DNA of 64,000 bases, taken from Ornithodoros turicata (Eukaryota; Arthropoda; Arachnida; Ixodida; Argasidae). The notes under the pieces are model-generated. The model did no database searches. It was not told the DNA's origin and was given only the letters and a program-made list of their open reading frames with translations. Made by a program: the position numbers and the translations under genes. Each line of letters opens with the position of its first letter. The first letter of the stretch is position 1. The stretch lies in assembly GCF_037126465.1 (NCBI RefSeq), contig NC_088203.1:93124668-93188667 (forward strand), read 5' to 3'. Positions 11,020-23,289 of this stretch are shown here, piece after piece.

Positions 11020-11917
11020 CAGGGTGTCCCAGAAAACGTGTAATTGAATTTTAATAAAAACTACGCCACGTAGAATCATGCGGTCAACGGCATTTGTTCT
11101 TACTTGGTTTTTGCTACCTCCTGATGTGAATGCCATGTAACGTAAGTTTAATTATGTAAATTTTTGCGAACTGAACTCGGAAATTTGCCAAGTAAATGTC
11201 AATTTTTTACCTCATCAATGTGAAGAGCGTGCCAAATTTACTCAAATTAATGATAATTGACAGGAACACTGAGGAGCTATCCCATCGGAAAAAAATTGAA
11301 AAAAAAAAAAACCACGAATAGCCGAACATCGTGCCCTACGGAGCTTCCAGCGGATAGCGCGCGACCAATTTTTCAGCGCAATCGTTGTCAGTCCGACGAA
11401 AGGAGGTTGGTAAGCCAGCCCACACCGGCATCGTAGAAAGAGATAACACAGGCATGGCTTATCACGTCCGGCTTCCCCTGAGATCATGCCTTCCCTCTCC
11501 CAATTTCAGGAGCTGTCACGTTTTCTACTATCACTCTGTGGGCTGGGTTTGCGACCTCCTTCCGTCGGACTGACAGCAACTGCGCTCAAAAAGTCGTCGC
11601 GCGATATGCTCGGGTGCTCTGAAAAGCAAGATGTTCGGCTATTTTTTAAAATGCATAGCTCCTGAATATCACTATCAATTATCATGAATTTGAGTAAATT
11701 GGGCAAGCTCTTTATATTGGTGGGGTAAAAAAGTGACCTTTACTTGGCAAATTTCCGAACTCAGATCGCAAAAATTTGCATAATTAAACTTACGTTACAT
11801 GACATTCACATCGAGAAGTGGCAAAAACCAAGTAAGAACAAATGGCGTTGACCGCATGATTCTAGGTGGCGTAGTTTTTTAATTTTAATTCAGTGACACG
11901 TCTTCTGGGACACCCTG
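11020..11917. mobile_element. palindromic MITE, CAGGGTGTCC family (copy 1)
   Basis: Flanked by TA at 11018-11019 and 11918-11919. The inverted arms are about 300 bp: CAGGGTGTCCCAGAAAACGT at the left and its near complement (ending GGACACCCTG) at the right. Each arm carries ATGCGGTCAACGGCATTTG about 57 bp from the tip. No transposase is encoded. A second copy lies at 57804-58660. TA targeting suggests movement by a Tc1/mariner-like transposase. Confidence 0.9.
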
Positions 11918-11929
11918 TATAGGCAAGAT

Positions 11930-14040
11930 GGGACTGATCCACTGTTGGCGCAAACCGCATTGGTAGGTTGTGAGCCCTGACCGGTGGAGGTTAAATGCAA
12001 CACAGCCGTCGACTGAAACCACTCTAGGTGCCACAGGTAGGGCGCATGCGCGTCGGCAGTTCTGTCAGGTGTGCACGGAAGATAGTAAAATAAAACCGAG
12101 CACTGATCTCAAGAGGAGTTTTTGTGAAGGCTGAATGTTCCATTTGTTTTTCTCATTCATGGCGCGATGACGCTACAGAACCAACCAGACGAAATAATAA
12201 AATGGCAACTCTAAGATGTTGGGGCAAAAAGTGGGAACTGAAAAACAACAACAAAGATACTAGCGAGTGCTGTGTCCGAAGAACGGCAAAGACGCAGCGG
12301 TAACTTCATAAGCACTATATTCGGCGATAAATTATACCTCGATAATGAGACGAAACAAGAAAAGGCCATGTTTCAAAGTACGTGCTGCTCTATGGCTTCT
12401 CCTCTTGAGTTCACCATCTCGCCTTTCTTTTTTTCTCATCAGGTTTTAAGAGCTCAGCCGTAATCCAATGGCTCGCTAAGGGCACTCTCGCTCAGTAAAA
12501 GTAAAATAACACGTAATTCGGGAAGTCGAATGAGTACTTCACCGGTTCGTGGAAAAAGGGGAACAAGAACGTAAAGCTTAAAAGTGAAGTTGTGCGTCGT
12601 CTTTATTATTTATTTTCTTTCCTCTTCTCGTCCTCCTCTCTCTCTCTCTCTCTGGAAGGATAACACGGACGCCTGGCCCTTTTTCCAATATTTCATTCCC
12701 TGTTATTGGTATGTTGCCAATTTCGCTTGAGTGCAGATTCGAAGACATGGCCCGTTTCGTAAGTAACCGTTACGGTATGCCTCTCTTAATTAGACGAGGC
12801 AAAGATATCTTTGGGGCAGGTGCTATACTATCCCCCTGCCTTACGTAGACCGTCGAGACAGGATACGTCAATAAAGAAACCATAGGAAGGAAAACGCTAA
12901 TTATCTAAATTACTGGAACATCATCAGTCATACTTTGGCGCCGCTCCGTAGTTTCATCAGCGACCGAGCCGCACGAATATACGAACGCAGGAACCTCGTC
13001 CCCAAGCGGCAATCCCGAGCCACGAGGAGCAGTGCGAGTGACCCCCGCACGTTCATCGATTCAGCTCCTTTCATCTCCCTAGCGCCTCATCATCCCGAAA
13101 ACGGACCTCGACCGCGGAACTCTCTCGGCACACATCTCGCCCACTGACTGGACGACGAGCCTTACGATAATAACCACAGGGTCGTTCCGATCACACCGTC
13201 GAGTTTTGTGCCATACATTTCTGTTGGGCCTCACGCAATAGCGAAACCCCCCGTTTTCTTTAGCCAATCAGTCTTGGTCACGCTCATTGGCTGCGGGTTG
13301 AATTAGAAGCCGGACGCTTTCATCATGTCTCTTTCCGATAACCAAGCCAAGAGGGGAGAGACGGACACCGAGAGGTGTTGCGGGTTTGATGAATGGGTTA
13401 CTTCTCTACTCGCCTGTGTGGTTATCTTGGGAGTTCGCCAAATGTGGTCGAGACAGCCGCTAATGATTTCTGTAGCTTCGAAAGAGCGAGCTCCGTTGGG
13501 CTACTCCAACGGATCCCCTGGAGCTGTCGGAAAGGGGAAAATGGGTTCAATCTTTGGCGGACATGTATACTCTGTTTGCAGGAAGCTATTTAGATAGGGT
13601 ATTTAGGTTAGTGGATGTCGACGTGATAAAGTGTGGCCGGCATAATCCGGTTCCATCCGGTTCCGGCTTTTTTCGTTATGGACAAGTTTGTTTACGGAAA
13701 AGGACCGAACGCTTGCTCTTTCCCTTCCTTTAGAGAAATTCGTCCTTTGCAAGAGTCTGAAATCGCACGGTGAGTAGATATGTAAGTAGGCGAGGCAGGT
13801 AGGTAAGGTGCGTAGGTAAGTTGACAGAAGAGGAGAGGCCTGCCTTTTCCCTTCCATTAATTAAACGCTTCCGTAGCAGGCGCCGAAGCCCTACTAGAGG
13901 CGCTCATTAATTTTTATTTAATTTTTTTCCCGCCAATATATCGTCGTTTAGAAACAAACGTAAGCACCCAACCTGCTCCACATAGATCTAGACATTGAAT
14001 CCGATAAGCTGAAAATTATTTTCTTCGTATTTAGTTTAGG
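11930..14040. other. no gene recognised
   Basis: Mixed sequence with a (CT)n tract at about 12640-12652. The GC-rich stretch at 12940-13350 has short frames but no recognisable domain. A promoter or exon there cannot be excluded. Confidence 0.3.
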
Positions 14041-14044
14041 CCTT

Positions 14045-14320
14045 ACCGGCCTCGGTGGCTTTGTTGGTAGCGGTGCTCGCCTACTCATTCCAGGGTTGCG
14101 GGTTTGAACCCGGCCATGAACGTCAGAAACCTGGTGGCAGGGTACAAGTTGCTTTGACACGCCGTCTTCCGCGAGGGACGTTAAATACGGTATGCTGTGT
14201 GTTGAGGGTTCAGCGCACGCCCCAGGTGGGCATGAGTCGTCATGAGCATGAGTTGGTCATGAGTCGCGTCATGGTTATGAGTCGTCGCTCATGACCACAG
14301 TTGTCTCGCGACGTAAAGCC
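14045..14320 (+). repeat. tRNA-derived SINE (family B)
   Basis: Begins with a tRNA-like head: an A-box-like GGCTTTGTTGGTAGCGG and a B box GGGTTTGAACCCGG at 14100-14113. A GTCATGAG-rich unrelated body follows. The head differs from the family A copies, so I treat it as separate. Confidence 0.7.
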
Positions 14321-15006
14321 ATGAATTATGGCTTTCGCTGGTGCCGCCTTAGGTGCTGCCCTTTGTGTGTCGTGTGACTGCTTCTGCTGCCGCAGGGTCC
14401 TGTCCCCTCTACAGGTCCGCCACCGACCGTTATAAGAGTAAAGGTTTTTGCATTCAACCTAACTTGCCTCGGTCTCACGCTAGCCTCTGTCCGATTAACC
14501 TTCGGGAGCTCTGGCGTCTGTATCCAATGAAGGCATTGTAAACACACCCGCTGTCGCGTAGGTTGGCCCACAGGTTGCCGCATCAAAGTCGTTGCTCGCA
14601 AATATTGACGCCCTACGGTTGAAAGTTCCCCGACAAGAATTAAAGGTGTTCGCCTAAGACGTTGCGCTGTTATACTTGCTTGCGAGCACGCTACAATGAC
14701 GTCAAAAGCCACTCTTCCTAAATTTCTAACAATAGCTTAAACTGGAAACTATGCACACCGCTTTCTATAACACCGCATGGTCTTGGGGATCATGTAACAG
14801 AACATTCCCTGGTGTGGCTCCTAGCTCTTGTGTGAAAACCTATTGCCCCCAAACTCTTTATGTGAGTGCTCGCCTCCTTTTCAAGCAAGTTTCAGATCTC
14901 CGTCTCTGCTTTGCATAGCTAATGACACGAGTTCTTCTCTCTCTCTTTCTCTCTATGATCAATCGATCAGAGTTTCTCAGTTAAGAGGAGGCCATTAACT
15001 ATGACC

Positions 15007-15031
15007 TCCCTCCCTCCCTCCCTCCCTCTCG
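15007..15031. repeat. (CCCT)n microsatellite
   Basis: About six TCCC units in a pyrimidine-rich stretch. Confidence 0.95.
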
Positions 15032-15411
15032 CCGTTGTTTGGAAGTTTTCAACCGAGGTGGCCTTTGTCAAACGCTTTTCACGGCGAGGCAGCTGTTACA
15101 GGTGGCATTAAAGGCTTAAATTCCACCTTTTGCAGTAAGTGATGGTCTGGGCGCATCCGGGCGTTAGTTGTGACACGAACAAGGGCAAATTTTGTGTGGC
15201 TGTTGTGTGATAACAACTTATAAGCAAATTGGATCATAGTACGGACGTTAATCACAATAATGCAATAATTTACCACCTGAGTACTGTGGGAATGTGGATT
15301 GTCTCTATAGCAACACCTTAACTCCCTCGTCACAAGCGGAGTTCTTGCGTGCTGCAACGACTCGTAAGAGTAACAGATCGCACGTTAGCGCATCACATGC
15401 CATTCCGGTCT

Positions 15412-15546
15412 TGTTTTTTTTTTAATTCCGTGTTAGAGCCACGAAGCAACTGTGGCTATGAGCGGTGTTGAGATTTGGGCAGGTGGAGAGAGGACAGCAG
15501 GAAGGAGTGGGAGACAGTGGGTTAGTATGCGTTCTGGATAGACTTC
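15412..15546 (-). repeat. SINE family A, 3' part (interrupted)
   Basis: Matches the 3' half of the 17678-17976 SINE in the same orientation: T-run, AGAGCCACGAAGCAACTGTGG, GGAGAGAGGACAGCAGGAAGG. The 5' half resumes at about 16487 after intervening insertions. Confidence 0.85.
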
Positions 15547-15652
15547 TATATCACTGTTAAATTCTAAACACCCTTTAGGGTGTAATTGGGCGGTACCAGA
15601 ACTAACGCACGTTAGGGTGTATACTAACACCTCCAAGAAACAGTATAGGAGA

Positions 15653-16482
15653 CAGACTTGTGCCCGTTACAAAAAAATAGGAACTAAATACCGTTACCCG
15701 TTACTTCAGGAAAAAGTAACTAAATACGTTACTCGTTACCAACATACAAAAGTAACGAGCTCTCGTTACTCACAGATTACTAGTTACTTTTACGTTACCG
15801 CCGCATAGTTAAAGGAGCCAACAAACATGCCCTCACTTGCCTTCACCTCGTTATTAATGAGAAATTGCACTTCACAAGAAGCTGATACTCGAAATTTACA
15901 TAAGTGATCTTCGTTCTCTTTCGTGCGAAGACATCTGCTGCCGAAGTGGGGGTGATCGGAGGTTATGAAAACACAAGAAAATACACCGGTTTTCGTGCCA
16001 CCGATCACCAAAGGTTCCCAAAAACAGACGAGGGGCTGCACCATAATTTAAGGCGCTCAGAAGCTTAGCAAAGACAAGAAAATGCTAGAAGTCGAAAGGC
16101 GTTTTTTGTAGCCATATAGCACAATTGGTGCCCATTCTTGGGATGGAGTGATGGTCGGAGATTGCGGAAACAAGAGAAAAGACAAGGGCCTTCGTTTGAG
16201 ACGATTCAGCACGTCAACAACACATCCAATGAGGGACTGCAATGAGTCACACGTGGTCGTGGGTCACGCAGGTCCACGCATTGCGCCACACGGAGTGCCA
16301 AAATGTGCTCCCCCGCGCTGAAGAAAAGGAACGAATAACGTCAGTAACGAGTTACCAATTTTTGTAACTGATTCCGTTACTATTACTATTTTTTAAAAAG
16401 TAACTGAATCGTTACTTCGTTACCAAAAAAAGTAACCGTTACCAAGTAACGAGTTACTTGTAACAAGTTAGGCACAACTCTG
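15653..16482. mobile_element. non-autonomous hAT element
   Basis: The 8-bp duplication ATAGGAGA lies at 15645-15652 and 16483-16490. Ends are CAGACTTGTGCC and, on the complement, CAGAGTTGTGCC. Subterminal regions are packed with GTAACG/GTTACT words (AGTAACGAGTTAC), the usual layout of hAT elements. The 830-bp element has no transposase. It sits inside sequence that itself interrupts a SINE. Confidence 0.92.
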
Positions 16483-16486
16483 ATAG

Positions 16487-16612
16487 GAGAACTGTACGTC
16501 TGAAAAGTCTTCCGGAAAACCCAGGGAAAATCTAGGACAGAGCAGCCAGTGGTATAAGATTCGAGCTCACCACTTCCCAACCTCCATCACGAACCCCCAA
16601 CGAGTGGCGGAT
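16487..16612 (-). repeat. SINE family A, 5' part (interrupted)
   Basis: Continues the SINE begun at 15412: AAAGTCTTCCGGAAAACCCA and a B-box region (ATTCGAGCTCACC). The two parts were separated by a ~100-bp unknown segment and then the hAT element. Confidence 0.8.
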
Positions 16613-16619
16613 TTCAAGC

Positions 16620-17660
16620 ACGAAGCGAGACAGTTCCAAGTGTGGTGGAATAAACCTGTGGACGTGGCAAGCCCTGTTCTCTTCGCCTGGATGGCACGGG
16701 TGGATCGGGCCCGAAAGCCAGTGGGACACGTGGCTTACTAAATGGGTACAATGTCTGTACTCAGATCTACACAACTTATTCGGGTCGCTGACGTTACAAA
16801 CCGAGTGATGTTGCGCCGATCAGCGAAACAAAAGCACACTTTCCTCTAAGCCATACGCGACATAATGACAGCAAGCAGGGAACGTGAAAGCCGCCTATCG
16901 TCGCATGGCTTAACGCAAAGCTCCTATCACCCTCCCTACGGCAGCGTACTTTGTTGCATCTTGCTCCCTTGGACGCCACAATGACATCGTCCATCTTAGT
17001 TCCCCATTGCAGTGACCTCCATAGGAAACCCGTATATCTCCTTCGTTTTCATTCCCCACGCGGCTATCTTTCATCTTCTAAGACCGAGCTTTCTATCTTG
17101 GTGTTTACCGCGAGCTATGTCGACATTATACGGCCCCGCTCTTTTTTTCTGCATCGAGGCACGGACCATGAAACAAACATATCTCCACCCGGCTAACGCT
17201 GGTCCCTTATGTTACGGGCTCTCCTCTCGGTTTCTTTGCTGACAGTGTTAGATATTTCTACCTCATTGTTTCGTCATTTATTTACGCGCTCTGCCCCACT
17301 TCGGGAACGATTTGTCCTGTCCTCTACAGTAACCACGAGACGGTGGCGCGGTTCGAGAGTGATATACCATGAATGAATTGATGCAATAAAAGATAGTGTA
17401 CGAGGTTGAGATTTTGTATGCTTCATTTTACGTATACCCTGTTTCTATCCTTCCTTATTTATGAGTACTACTTTTTTTATATTGTGCAAAGTCAGATCGC
17501 CTTAATGCATAGCAGTTGAGCACCACCGGTGACTCCACAAGAGCAAAATAGGAAAAAAAAGGATATATCTCTAAGAATCGGACCATTCATAGTAATTGGA
17601 CTAGAACTGGCGGTAGCTTCATATGGCCAATGTTGGCCGTACACCTTGTGCCACGTGGTC
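16620..17660. other. no gene recognised
   Basis: Only short frames with no motif I recognise and no repeat boundaries. Confidence 0.3.
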
Positions 17661-17677
17661 ACTGTCACGTGGTTGTG

Positions 17678-17976
17678 TTTTTTTTTGATTGGGTGTTAGC
17701 GCCGCGAAGCAACTGTGGCTATGAGCGACGTACAGATGTGGACAGACGGAGAGAGGATAGCAGGAAGGAGTGGGGGACAGGGGGGTTAGTATGCGTCCTG
17801 GGCCGACTTCAGGGGGAACTGTGCCGACATTCGTCTGGAAAGTCTTCGGAAAACCCAGGGAAAACCTCAGACAGCACAGCCGGCGGTAGGATTCGAACCC
17901 ACCACCTCCCAGTCTTCTGCACGACCTTGGTTACCACCAACGAGCGGACGCCTTAGCCCACTCGGCCATGCCGCTG
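17678..17976 (-). repeat. tRNA-derived SINE family A, full copy with duplication
   Basis: Flanked by a perfect 14-bp direct repeat GTCACGTGGTTGTG at 17664-17677 and 17977-17990, so both ends are certain. The complement starts with a tRNA-like head (GGCATGGCCGAGTGGGCTAA as A box, GGTTCGAATCC as B box) and ends with an A-rich tail. Target-primed insertion using LINE machinery is the known mechanism for such copies. Confidence 0.95.
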
Positions 17977-18099
17977 GTCACGTGGTTGTGTAAAGCTACT
18001 GGTGGCTAGCCTAGGCTGTGGTTGATCCTATACAGCTAACGTTTAAAAATGACGACATCACAAATGTGTGAGACGTCGTACACTCAAAGAAAAAAAAAA

Positions 18100-18190
18100 G
18101 AATAGTAAAAACGTAGAGTAGTAGTAAACGTAAGAGTAGAGTAGAAAAAAATAAGCGTAAGAGTAGTAGTAGTAATAGAGTAGTAGGACT
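18100..18190. repeat. imperfect (AGT)n tract
   Basis: Repeated AGTAGT, GTAGAGTAG and AAGAGTAG words. Confidence 0.75.
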
Positions 18191-18514
18191 ATAGATACAG
18201 TGAGACGGTCTTTAGTCCCTTTCGGAAGTAAACAAATGAAAAGTTAAGGGAAGTTTAGGGACTGTTCGAAGTGATGGAGAGTAAATTTCAGGGGCATGGG
18301 ACTAAAATGGGAAGAAAGTGCGATCTAAGAGACTATAGAAGCTGTGATTACTCCCTAGTTTACTTCTCCTCTTTTAAGTAAATATAACGAAATACAAAAC
18401 GCCGTGAAATCCACGAAGAAGGTAGTCAGAATAAAATTCAAATGGTTAGGAGCATACGACATACGACACAATGTGCCTTTTCCAGCTCAGTGGCATTACC
18501 GCCTGAGATAAGTT

Positions 18515-18840
18515 GACTCTCACAGATGCTGTCACTGCGGTCACCTGGAAGAATGTCTAGGACACATCCTTCTTCATTGCCCGCATTATCAACCTTTCCG
18601 AACCACACTTTCCGCGTCTCTTAATTCGCGTCGCTGGATTCTCGACCCCTCGCTTTGTCAAAATTGCTTGGCCCATCAGGTGCCAAATCCAGCCCCCCAA
18701 CGCTCTGCCCTCAAAGCACTTCTGACATTCGGTCCTCACTGTGAGGTGACTGTGACATTTCACCACATTACCGCCAGCAATGGGGGGTTAGAATGTCGCC
18801 CCTGGCAACCAAACTCCCCAATCATAATCACAAAATAAAG
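18515..18840 (+). pseudogene. C-terminal end of a LINE ORF2 plus 3' tail
   Basis: One frame reads a Cys/His cluster (CHCGHLEECLGHILLHCPHY) typical of the ORF2 C-terminus. It is followed by ...CRPWQPNSP and an ACAAAATAAAG 3' end. The 5' side is truncated. The same 3' end recurs at 23.94-24.03 kb and 5351-5404. Confidence 0.75.
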
Positions 18841-19504
18841 TTTTTGTTTGTTTTTGTTAAAGTTTGCTTTGTTGTTTGTTTTAACGACGAGCTTTGGTGC
18901 AGAATCGGCACTTCATCAGGTGCCGATGAAGTGTCTTCACCTGTTGAAGCTCCTAGACTGCTTGTTAGGACTGCCTGTTTGTTTTTTTGTTCTTTTTCTT
19001 TGTTTTCTTAGAGTGTAGAACGCACGCAGCAAACAAACTAAGAGTTTCATAGCTTGAGAGGACACGTTACTCTAACCTGGCCTATGACCTACGGAGATTT
19101 CACAAACAAATGGTATAATGACGTGCGATTTAAAGTAGAGCCCTTTATATCTATTCAATGTGGCAGAGATATCTGACACTGTTCTGGACGTTAACGCGCT
19201 AGCTATTCCTGGGAACACTTGATAGTGTCAACTGCGAAAAGTGCCGGAAGACTAACGAGAACTAAAATACGCACCAATAAAAAAGAAGAGAGAGAGAGAG
19301 ACACGTACACGTACAGTACTTGTCCCAGTTCTAAATTTTATACGCCCCGTTTTTTCTCAATCGTGATGTACCAACTTGCCCACACTATTGCCTTTACACG
19401 CGCGTTAACAATTCCTATACGCTCCGCCACGCGCATTAAAAAGTTAACGCAATTAAGCGGTACGCATTTTAACAACATGTACGAACATCTAAAACACGAC
19501 ATTT

Positions 19505-19590
19505 GCCGAAAAGTCAGCGGGTGCCGCAGGCGGGCTTCGAACCCGCACCTCCGTGGTTCCCGCCACGGGCACTCGCGCACGTTTCGTCAA
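19505..19590 (-). repeat. tRNA-like sequence, probably SINE-derived
   Basis: The complement contains GTGCGGGTTCGAAGCCCGCC, a good B box and T-arm, preceded by CCGTGGCGGGAACCACGG. That anticodon-type hairpin has a loop of the wrong size and no proper acceptor stem closes, so a working tRNA gene is unlikely. Confidence 0.5.
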
Positions 19591-19841
19591 ACGCATAGAA
19601 ATCATAAATAGAAAGGCTAAAAGAAAAGCTGGGAGAGAGAGTGATGGGGGAGAACAAAGGGGTTGTACCGAGGCAAGACCCTCTCCCAATGTCCAAGTCC
19701 GGTAGGCGCTACGATCGATATTTTGGATTGGGCCGGATTCCGCCACAGCCTTTCCACGGTATCCAAGTCGCTTCCGCTCTGCTCCGCGTGCCATGCCGTG
19801 TGCGAAGTGTGTTTGTTTTGTCTGCCGTCACCTGTGCGCTT

Positions 19842-19880
19842 GGGGGGGGATATGTTTATTAAGAAAAAAAGAAAGGAAAG
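19842..19880. repeat. 38-bp segment shared with the left Polinton arm
   Basis: Eight G followed by ATATGTTTATTAAGAAAAAA and AGAAAGGAAA. It is identical over about 38 bp to 31886-31923. Its complement has AATAAA and looks like a retroposon 3' end in minus orientation. Confidence 0.8.
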
Positions 19881-20109
19881 GTTAGCCAGGCAAAGAGCCG
19901 GCTTGCTATTCCGGAAAAAAGAAAAGGGGGAAGGGGAAAACGAAAAAGAAAAGGAAGGAGAAAGCGCTTGGATTCTCTAGGGAACGAGTGCTGCAACATG
20001 AAACAACAGCGCAGGGGACTCGTAGGTGCCACCGTTCGTAACACGCTAGGGCTACCGTATCGATCATGGCGGCTCACATGTTGAGATGCTCCTCTTCGCT
20101 GGCATGGTT

Positions 20110-20400
20110 TCTAGTTATTATGAGAGTTCTATGGTCAAATGTCGTCATCGCTTAGGTGTTGCTGAGCTCAAGATCGCGGTTACAATCCTAGCCGAGGGGA
20201 GGTAAACACTGCTTCCAGCACCGTGTGTCGGATGTTTCCGGCGTACGTCGAAAGAACCCCGGTGGTCGAAATTATCCGCAGTCCTGCGGATGCCCTGCGA
20301 CATGTGCAGCATGGAGCCACACAATTATGGACAGACTCACCTTACATGTAAATACACTCTCAATTATGAATTATTATACAATTTCACAGATCATGAGAGT
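20110..20400 (+). repeat. tRNA-derived SINE (family C, tick type)
   Basis: Contains a degenerate B-box-like GCGGTTACAATCC and the block GAAAGAACCCCGGTGGTCGAAATTATCCG in the body. I recognise this block as common in tick SINEs. The exact ends are uncertain. Confidence 0.6.
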
Positions 20401-20431
20401 TTCTTAAGCAAGGCACTTTATATATATTCGA

Positions 20432-20720
20432 CGAGCTCGCGTGGAGCAGTGGTTAGGATGTTCGCTTTCCACGCCGAGACTGGGAGGTGACACGGGTTCG
20501 AATCCTACCACCTGCTGTGCTGTCTGAGGTCTTCCCTGGGCTTCCGCGGTAGTCTTTCCAGACGAATGTCGGCACAGTTCCCCTTGAAGCCGGCCCAGGA
20601 TGCATACTAGCCCCACTGTCCCCCACTCCTTCCTGCTGTCCTCTCTCCATCTGTTCACGTCTGTACGCCGCTCATAGCCACAGTTGCTTCGCGGCGCTAA
20701 CACGGAATTTTAAGAAAATG
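20432..20720 (+). repeat. tRNA-derived SINE family A
   Basis: Head GTGGAGCAGTGGTTAGGATG as A box and GGGTTCGAATCC as B box, then the body shared with 17678-17976, ending CGGCGCTAACACGGAATTTT. ACTTTATAT on both sides is a possible target duplication. Confidence 0.88.
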
Positions 20721-21270
20721 AACTTTATATCGATGATGATGAAGACTAGGGTGTTCCGTCGTGACAAGCGGTGTCGTGGCTTCCGAAGTACCGTATCTAT
20801 TCCCCACCCTATCAACAGATAAGATTCTGAGACATGTACGATGCAATTGATTCCGGTAGCTGCGATAGCTTTGCCATGACGTTATCTAAGTATGGCCTCC
20901 GGAGCGCGCTTCTTTTTACTAAACGGGACATCTCGTTTTGCGGAGTGTGACGCTCCCGCACTCCTACACACATGTCGGAGAGCTCCTCGCGCTCTCCACC
21001 CTCCTCTCCGGTTGGACCCACCTGCACCTTAATTAATCTTTTTTCACGCTGCAGACAGCCCGATCGGAGGACGGCTCTTCCGGAAAAGAACATTCAGTGA
21101 CACCCTGAGGTGTAGAGGTGCTTTGCACACGCAAAGTGCGCACATCACGTGCACACACAATATTCGTTTGACTTAAAACCCCCCTCAGCAGAAGCTCCGT
21201 AGCGAGAGCGCGCTCTGCAGAGCCGCTACTTAACGCGTCCTATCACTCTCTATTATCACGAGCCTCCCCA

Positions 21271-21346
21271 AGCAGCACAACATCCAATATTGGACCCATA
21301 TTGGGCGGGCCAATATTCAGCCAATATTGAGCCAAGATGTGCTGCT
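21271..21346. mobile_element. 76-bp miniature inverted-repeat element
   Basis: Ends AGCAGCACAACAT and ATGTGCTGCT form inverted repeats. The centre carries four CAATATT words (CCAATATTGG, CATATTGGG, CCAATATTCAG, CCAATATTGAG). Too small to encode anything. Confidence 0.7.
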
Positions 21347-21349
21347 TTC

Positions 21350-22530
21350 GTCAGAGTGAGGATTGTGTTTCTAATTTCATCGTTTCATCCTACCCGTTAC
21401 CACAGAGCTGTCTTTTTAGCAGAGCACACCAGTTACGCGGTGAAGCCTTTCCTCCTTTTTTTCTTTGTTCTAATAAGTATATCCCCTCCCCCATCCCCCA
21501 CAAAAACGAAAAATAGACCGCCGCCGTTTTACGGGTGGCCTCGCACTTTAGACGCAGAGGAACTTCGAAATAAATCCGATGTGCATTCTCCTCACGTAGA
21601 GTCGGCAAAAGGATGGTTATGACCTCATGCGTCACGTTTACAAAGAAATGACGAGGACGTTTACACAAATGTCGTAGGTCATTTCCCGCTCCAGTAACCG
21701 TTGCGTGAATTTGCTCGAGAGGAAGCGTGTGCGCAGGATGCGTTCAGTGCTGCCATATGGTTGGTTCATTGTTCAGAATGAACGCCATTTGGCTAAAGCA
21801 AGAGGCCCAAAGAGACACCGACGGCGGGCTCGAATCTGGAGAAAAGATATTTCAAACAGAGCTGCCAACACAGCAGAGAATCGGAAATAAAATGTCAGTT
21901 AAAGGTATTCAAAAAAGAATACATCGGAAGCCCTCTGAGATGCGCGCTCCAGCAGTCCCACCCCATGCTTTCTTTTTTTTTCTTTTTTTTATGGAATAGC
22001 CACCTGAAATGCCGACCTTGGTCCCCTCTTCTGGTTCCTCTCTTGGTCTCCTCTTGGTCTCGCTCTAATAAAATATTCCCCTCACCTTTTTTTTTACGAA
22101 ATCGAGCAGCTTTCCAATATTTCCACAAATGCCCTTTACTTACAGCCATACGCGCACTCATTATTTTCAGGCGACTACATAGGGGTGAAAGGGCCAAGAG
22201 AATGAGAAAAAGGGTCAAACACAAGATTGAATATGCCGTCACAGACTATGTAAATAGGGGCACGCCTAATTGCTCCTTTTGTATGTCTACCTTACGTGTA
22301 AACCTACTCCCAATTTGAGTTTTGTTTTTCTTTCTTTTTTTTCGGAGGGGGGATTCTCTTTGTTCACGCAACAAGGTTCTCCTTTCTTTCTCTTTCCTTC
22401 TACGTCACCGGTAAATATTTAAAGGAAAAGTGCGATGTGCAAGCTGGCACGCGAAGAAAGCGCGATGTGCAGATTTCTGCTGACAAATATGGCTTGTTCA
22501 TCGTCACCTCATTACAACTGCTTCGGGTAG
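21350..22530. other. no gene recognised
   Basis: Pyrimidine-rich runs and short frames on both strands, with no supported feature. Confidence 0.3.
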
Positions 22531-22534
22531 CATA

Positions 22535-23287
22535 CAGGGTGTGTGCGTGTTGCTTTTTTTTTTAGTCCTTAGATTTTTTTATAAAAATGCTATGAGAGCA
22601 GCATAGAGTTGTTTTTGCAGTTGAGTTCTACGGCCTGGCGGACATGCCCTGGAAGAGAGTATGTAACTACAAGATGACTAATATCCTGAAATTCGTTAAT
22701 TACCTCTTTAATTACGCAATTTCGGGCAAAACCGAGATAACAGAACGGGGGACAATCCTCGTTGAAATCCATCCATTTCGGTATGCAAACGAGCCGATAT
22801 CGAAGAAGCGTGCCTGAGGAGCGCATCACTTTCGCCGATGGAGGCTAATTTGGGCCGGAAAGCGGTTTTTCTGGCCAGCTGAGCGGCACCTGCTCCAATC
22901 ATCTCCATCGCTCCAAACCACGTGGCCCTCTGACGCGCAATGAGCGCAGCACTCCTTGAGTTCCCGCCGTCGCCTCAGTTTCGGTTTCGGCTCATTTGCA
23001 TATCAAAATTCTAGGATGGATATTTTATCACAGATGTGTGTTTCAGGATTTGTTAAATGTGAAATGGCTTGGAACTAGGATAATCTCTCAATTTGTTATC
23101 CCACTTTTGCCCGAAATCCCCTAATTACAATGATTAATTAATGAATTTTAGGTAATTAGTCATCTTGTAGTTGCACACTTTCTTCGAGAGGATGTCCGCA
23201 TGGCCGTAGAACTCAACTGCAAAAACGACTTCTATGCTGCTCTCATATCTTTTTTATAATACTCTCTAAAGGCTAAAAAACAACCTG
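22535..23287. mobile_element. palindromic MITE, CAGGGTGTGT family
   Basis: TA at 22533-22534 and 23288-23289. Long inverted arms: TTTTTGCAGTTGAGTTCTAC, CTACAAGATGACTAAT and AATTTCGGGCAAA at the left recur in complement at the right. No coding capacity. The arms differ from those of the 11020 and 57804 copies. Confidence 0.85.
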
Positions 23288-23289
23288 TA

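Noticed and set aside
19505..19590. A working tRNA gene
   Set aside because: The T-arm is good, but the anticodon hairpin has the wrong loop and no acceptor stem closes; a SINE head is more likely.
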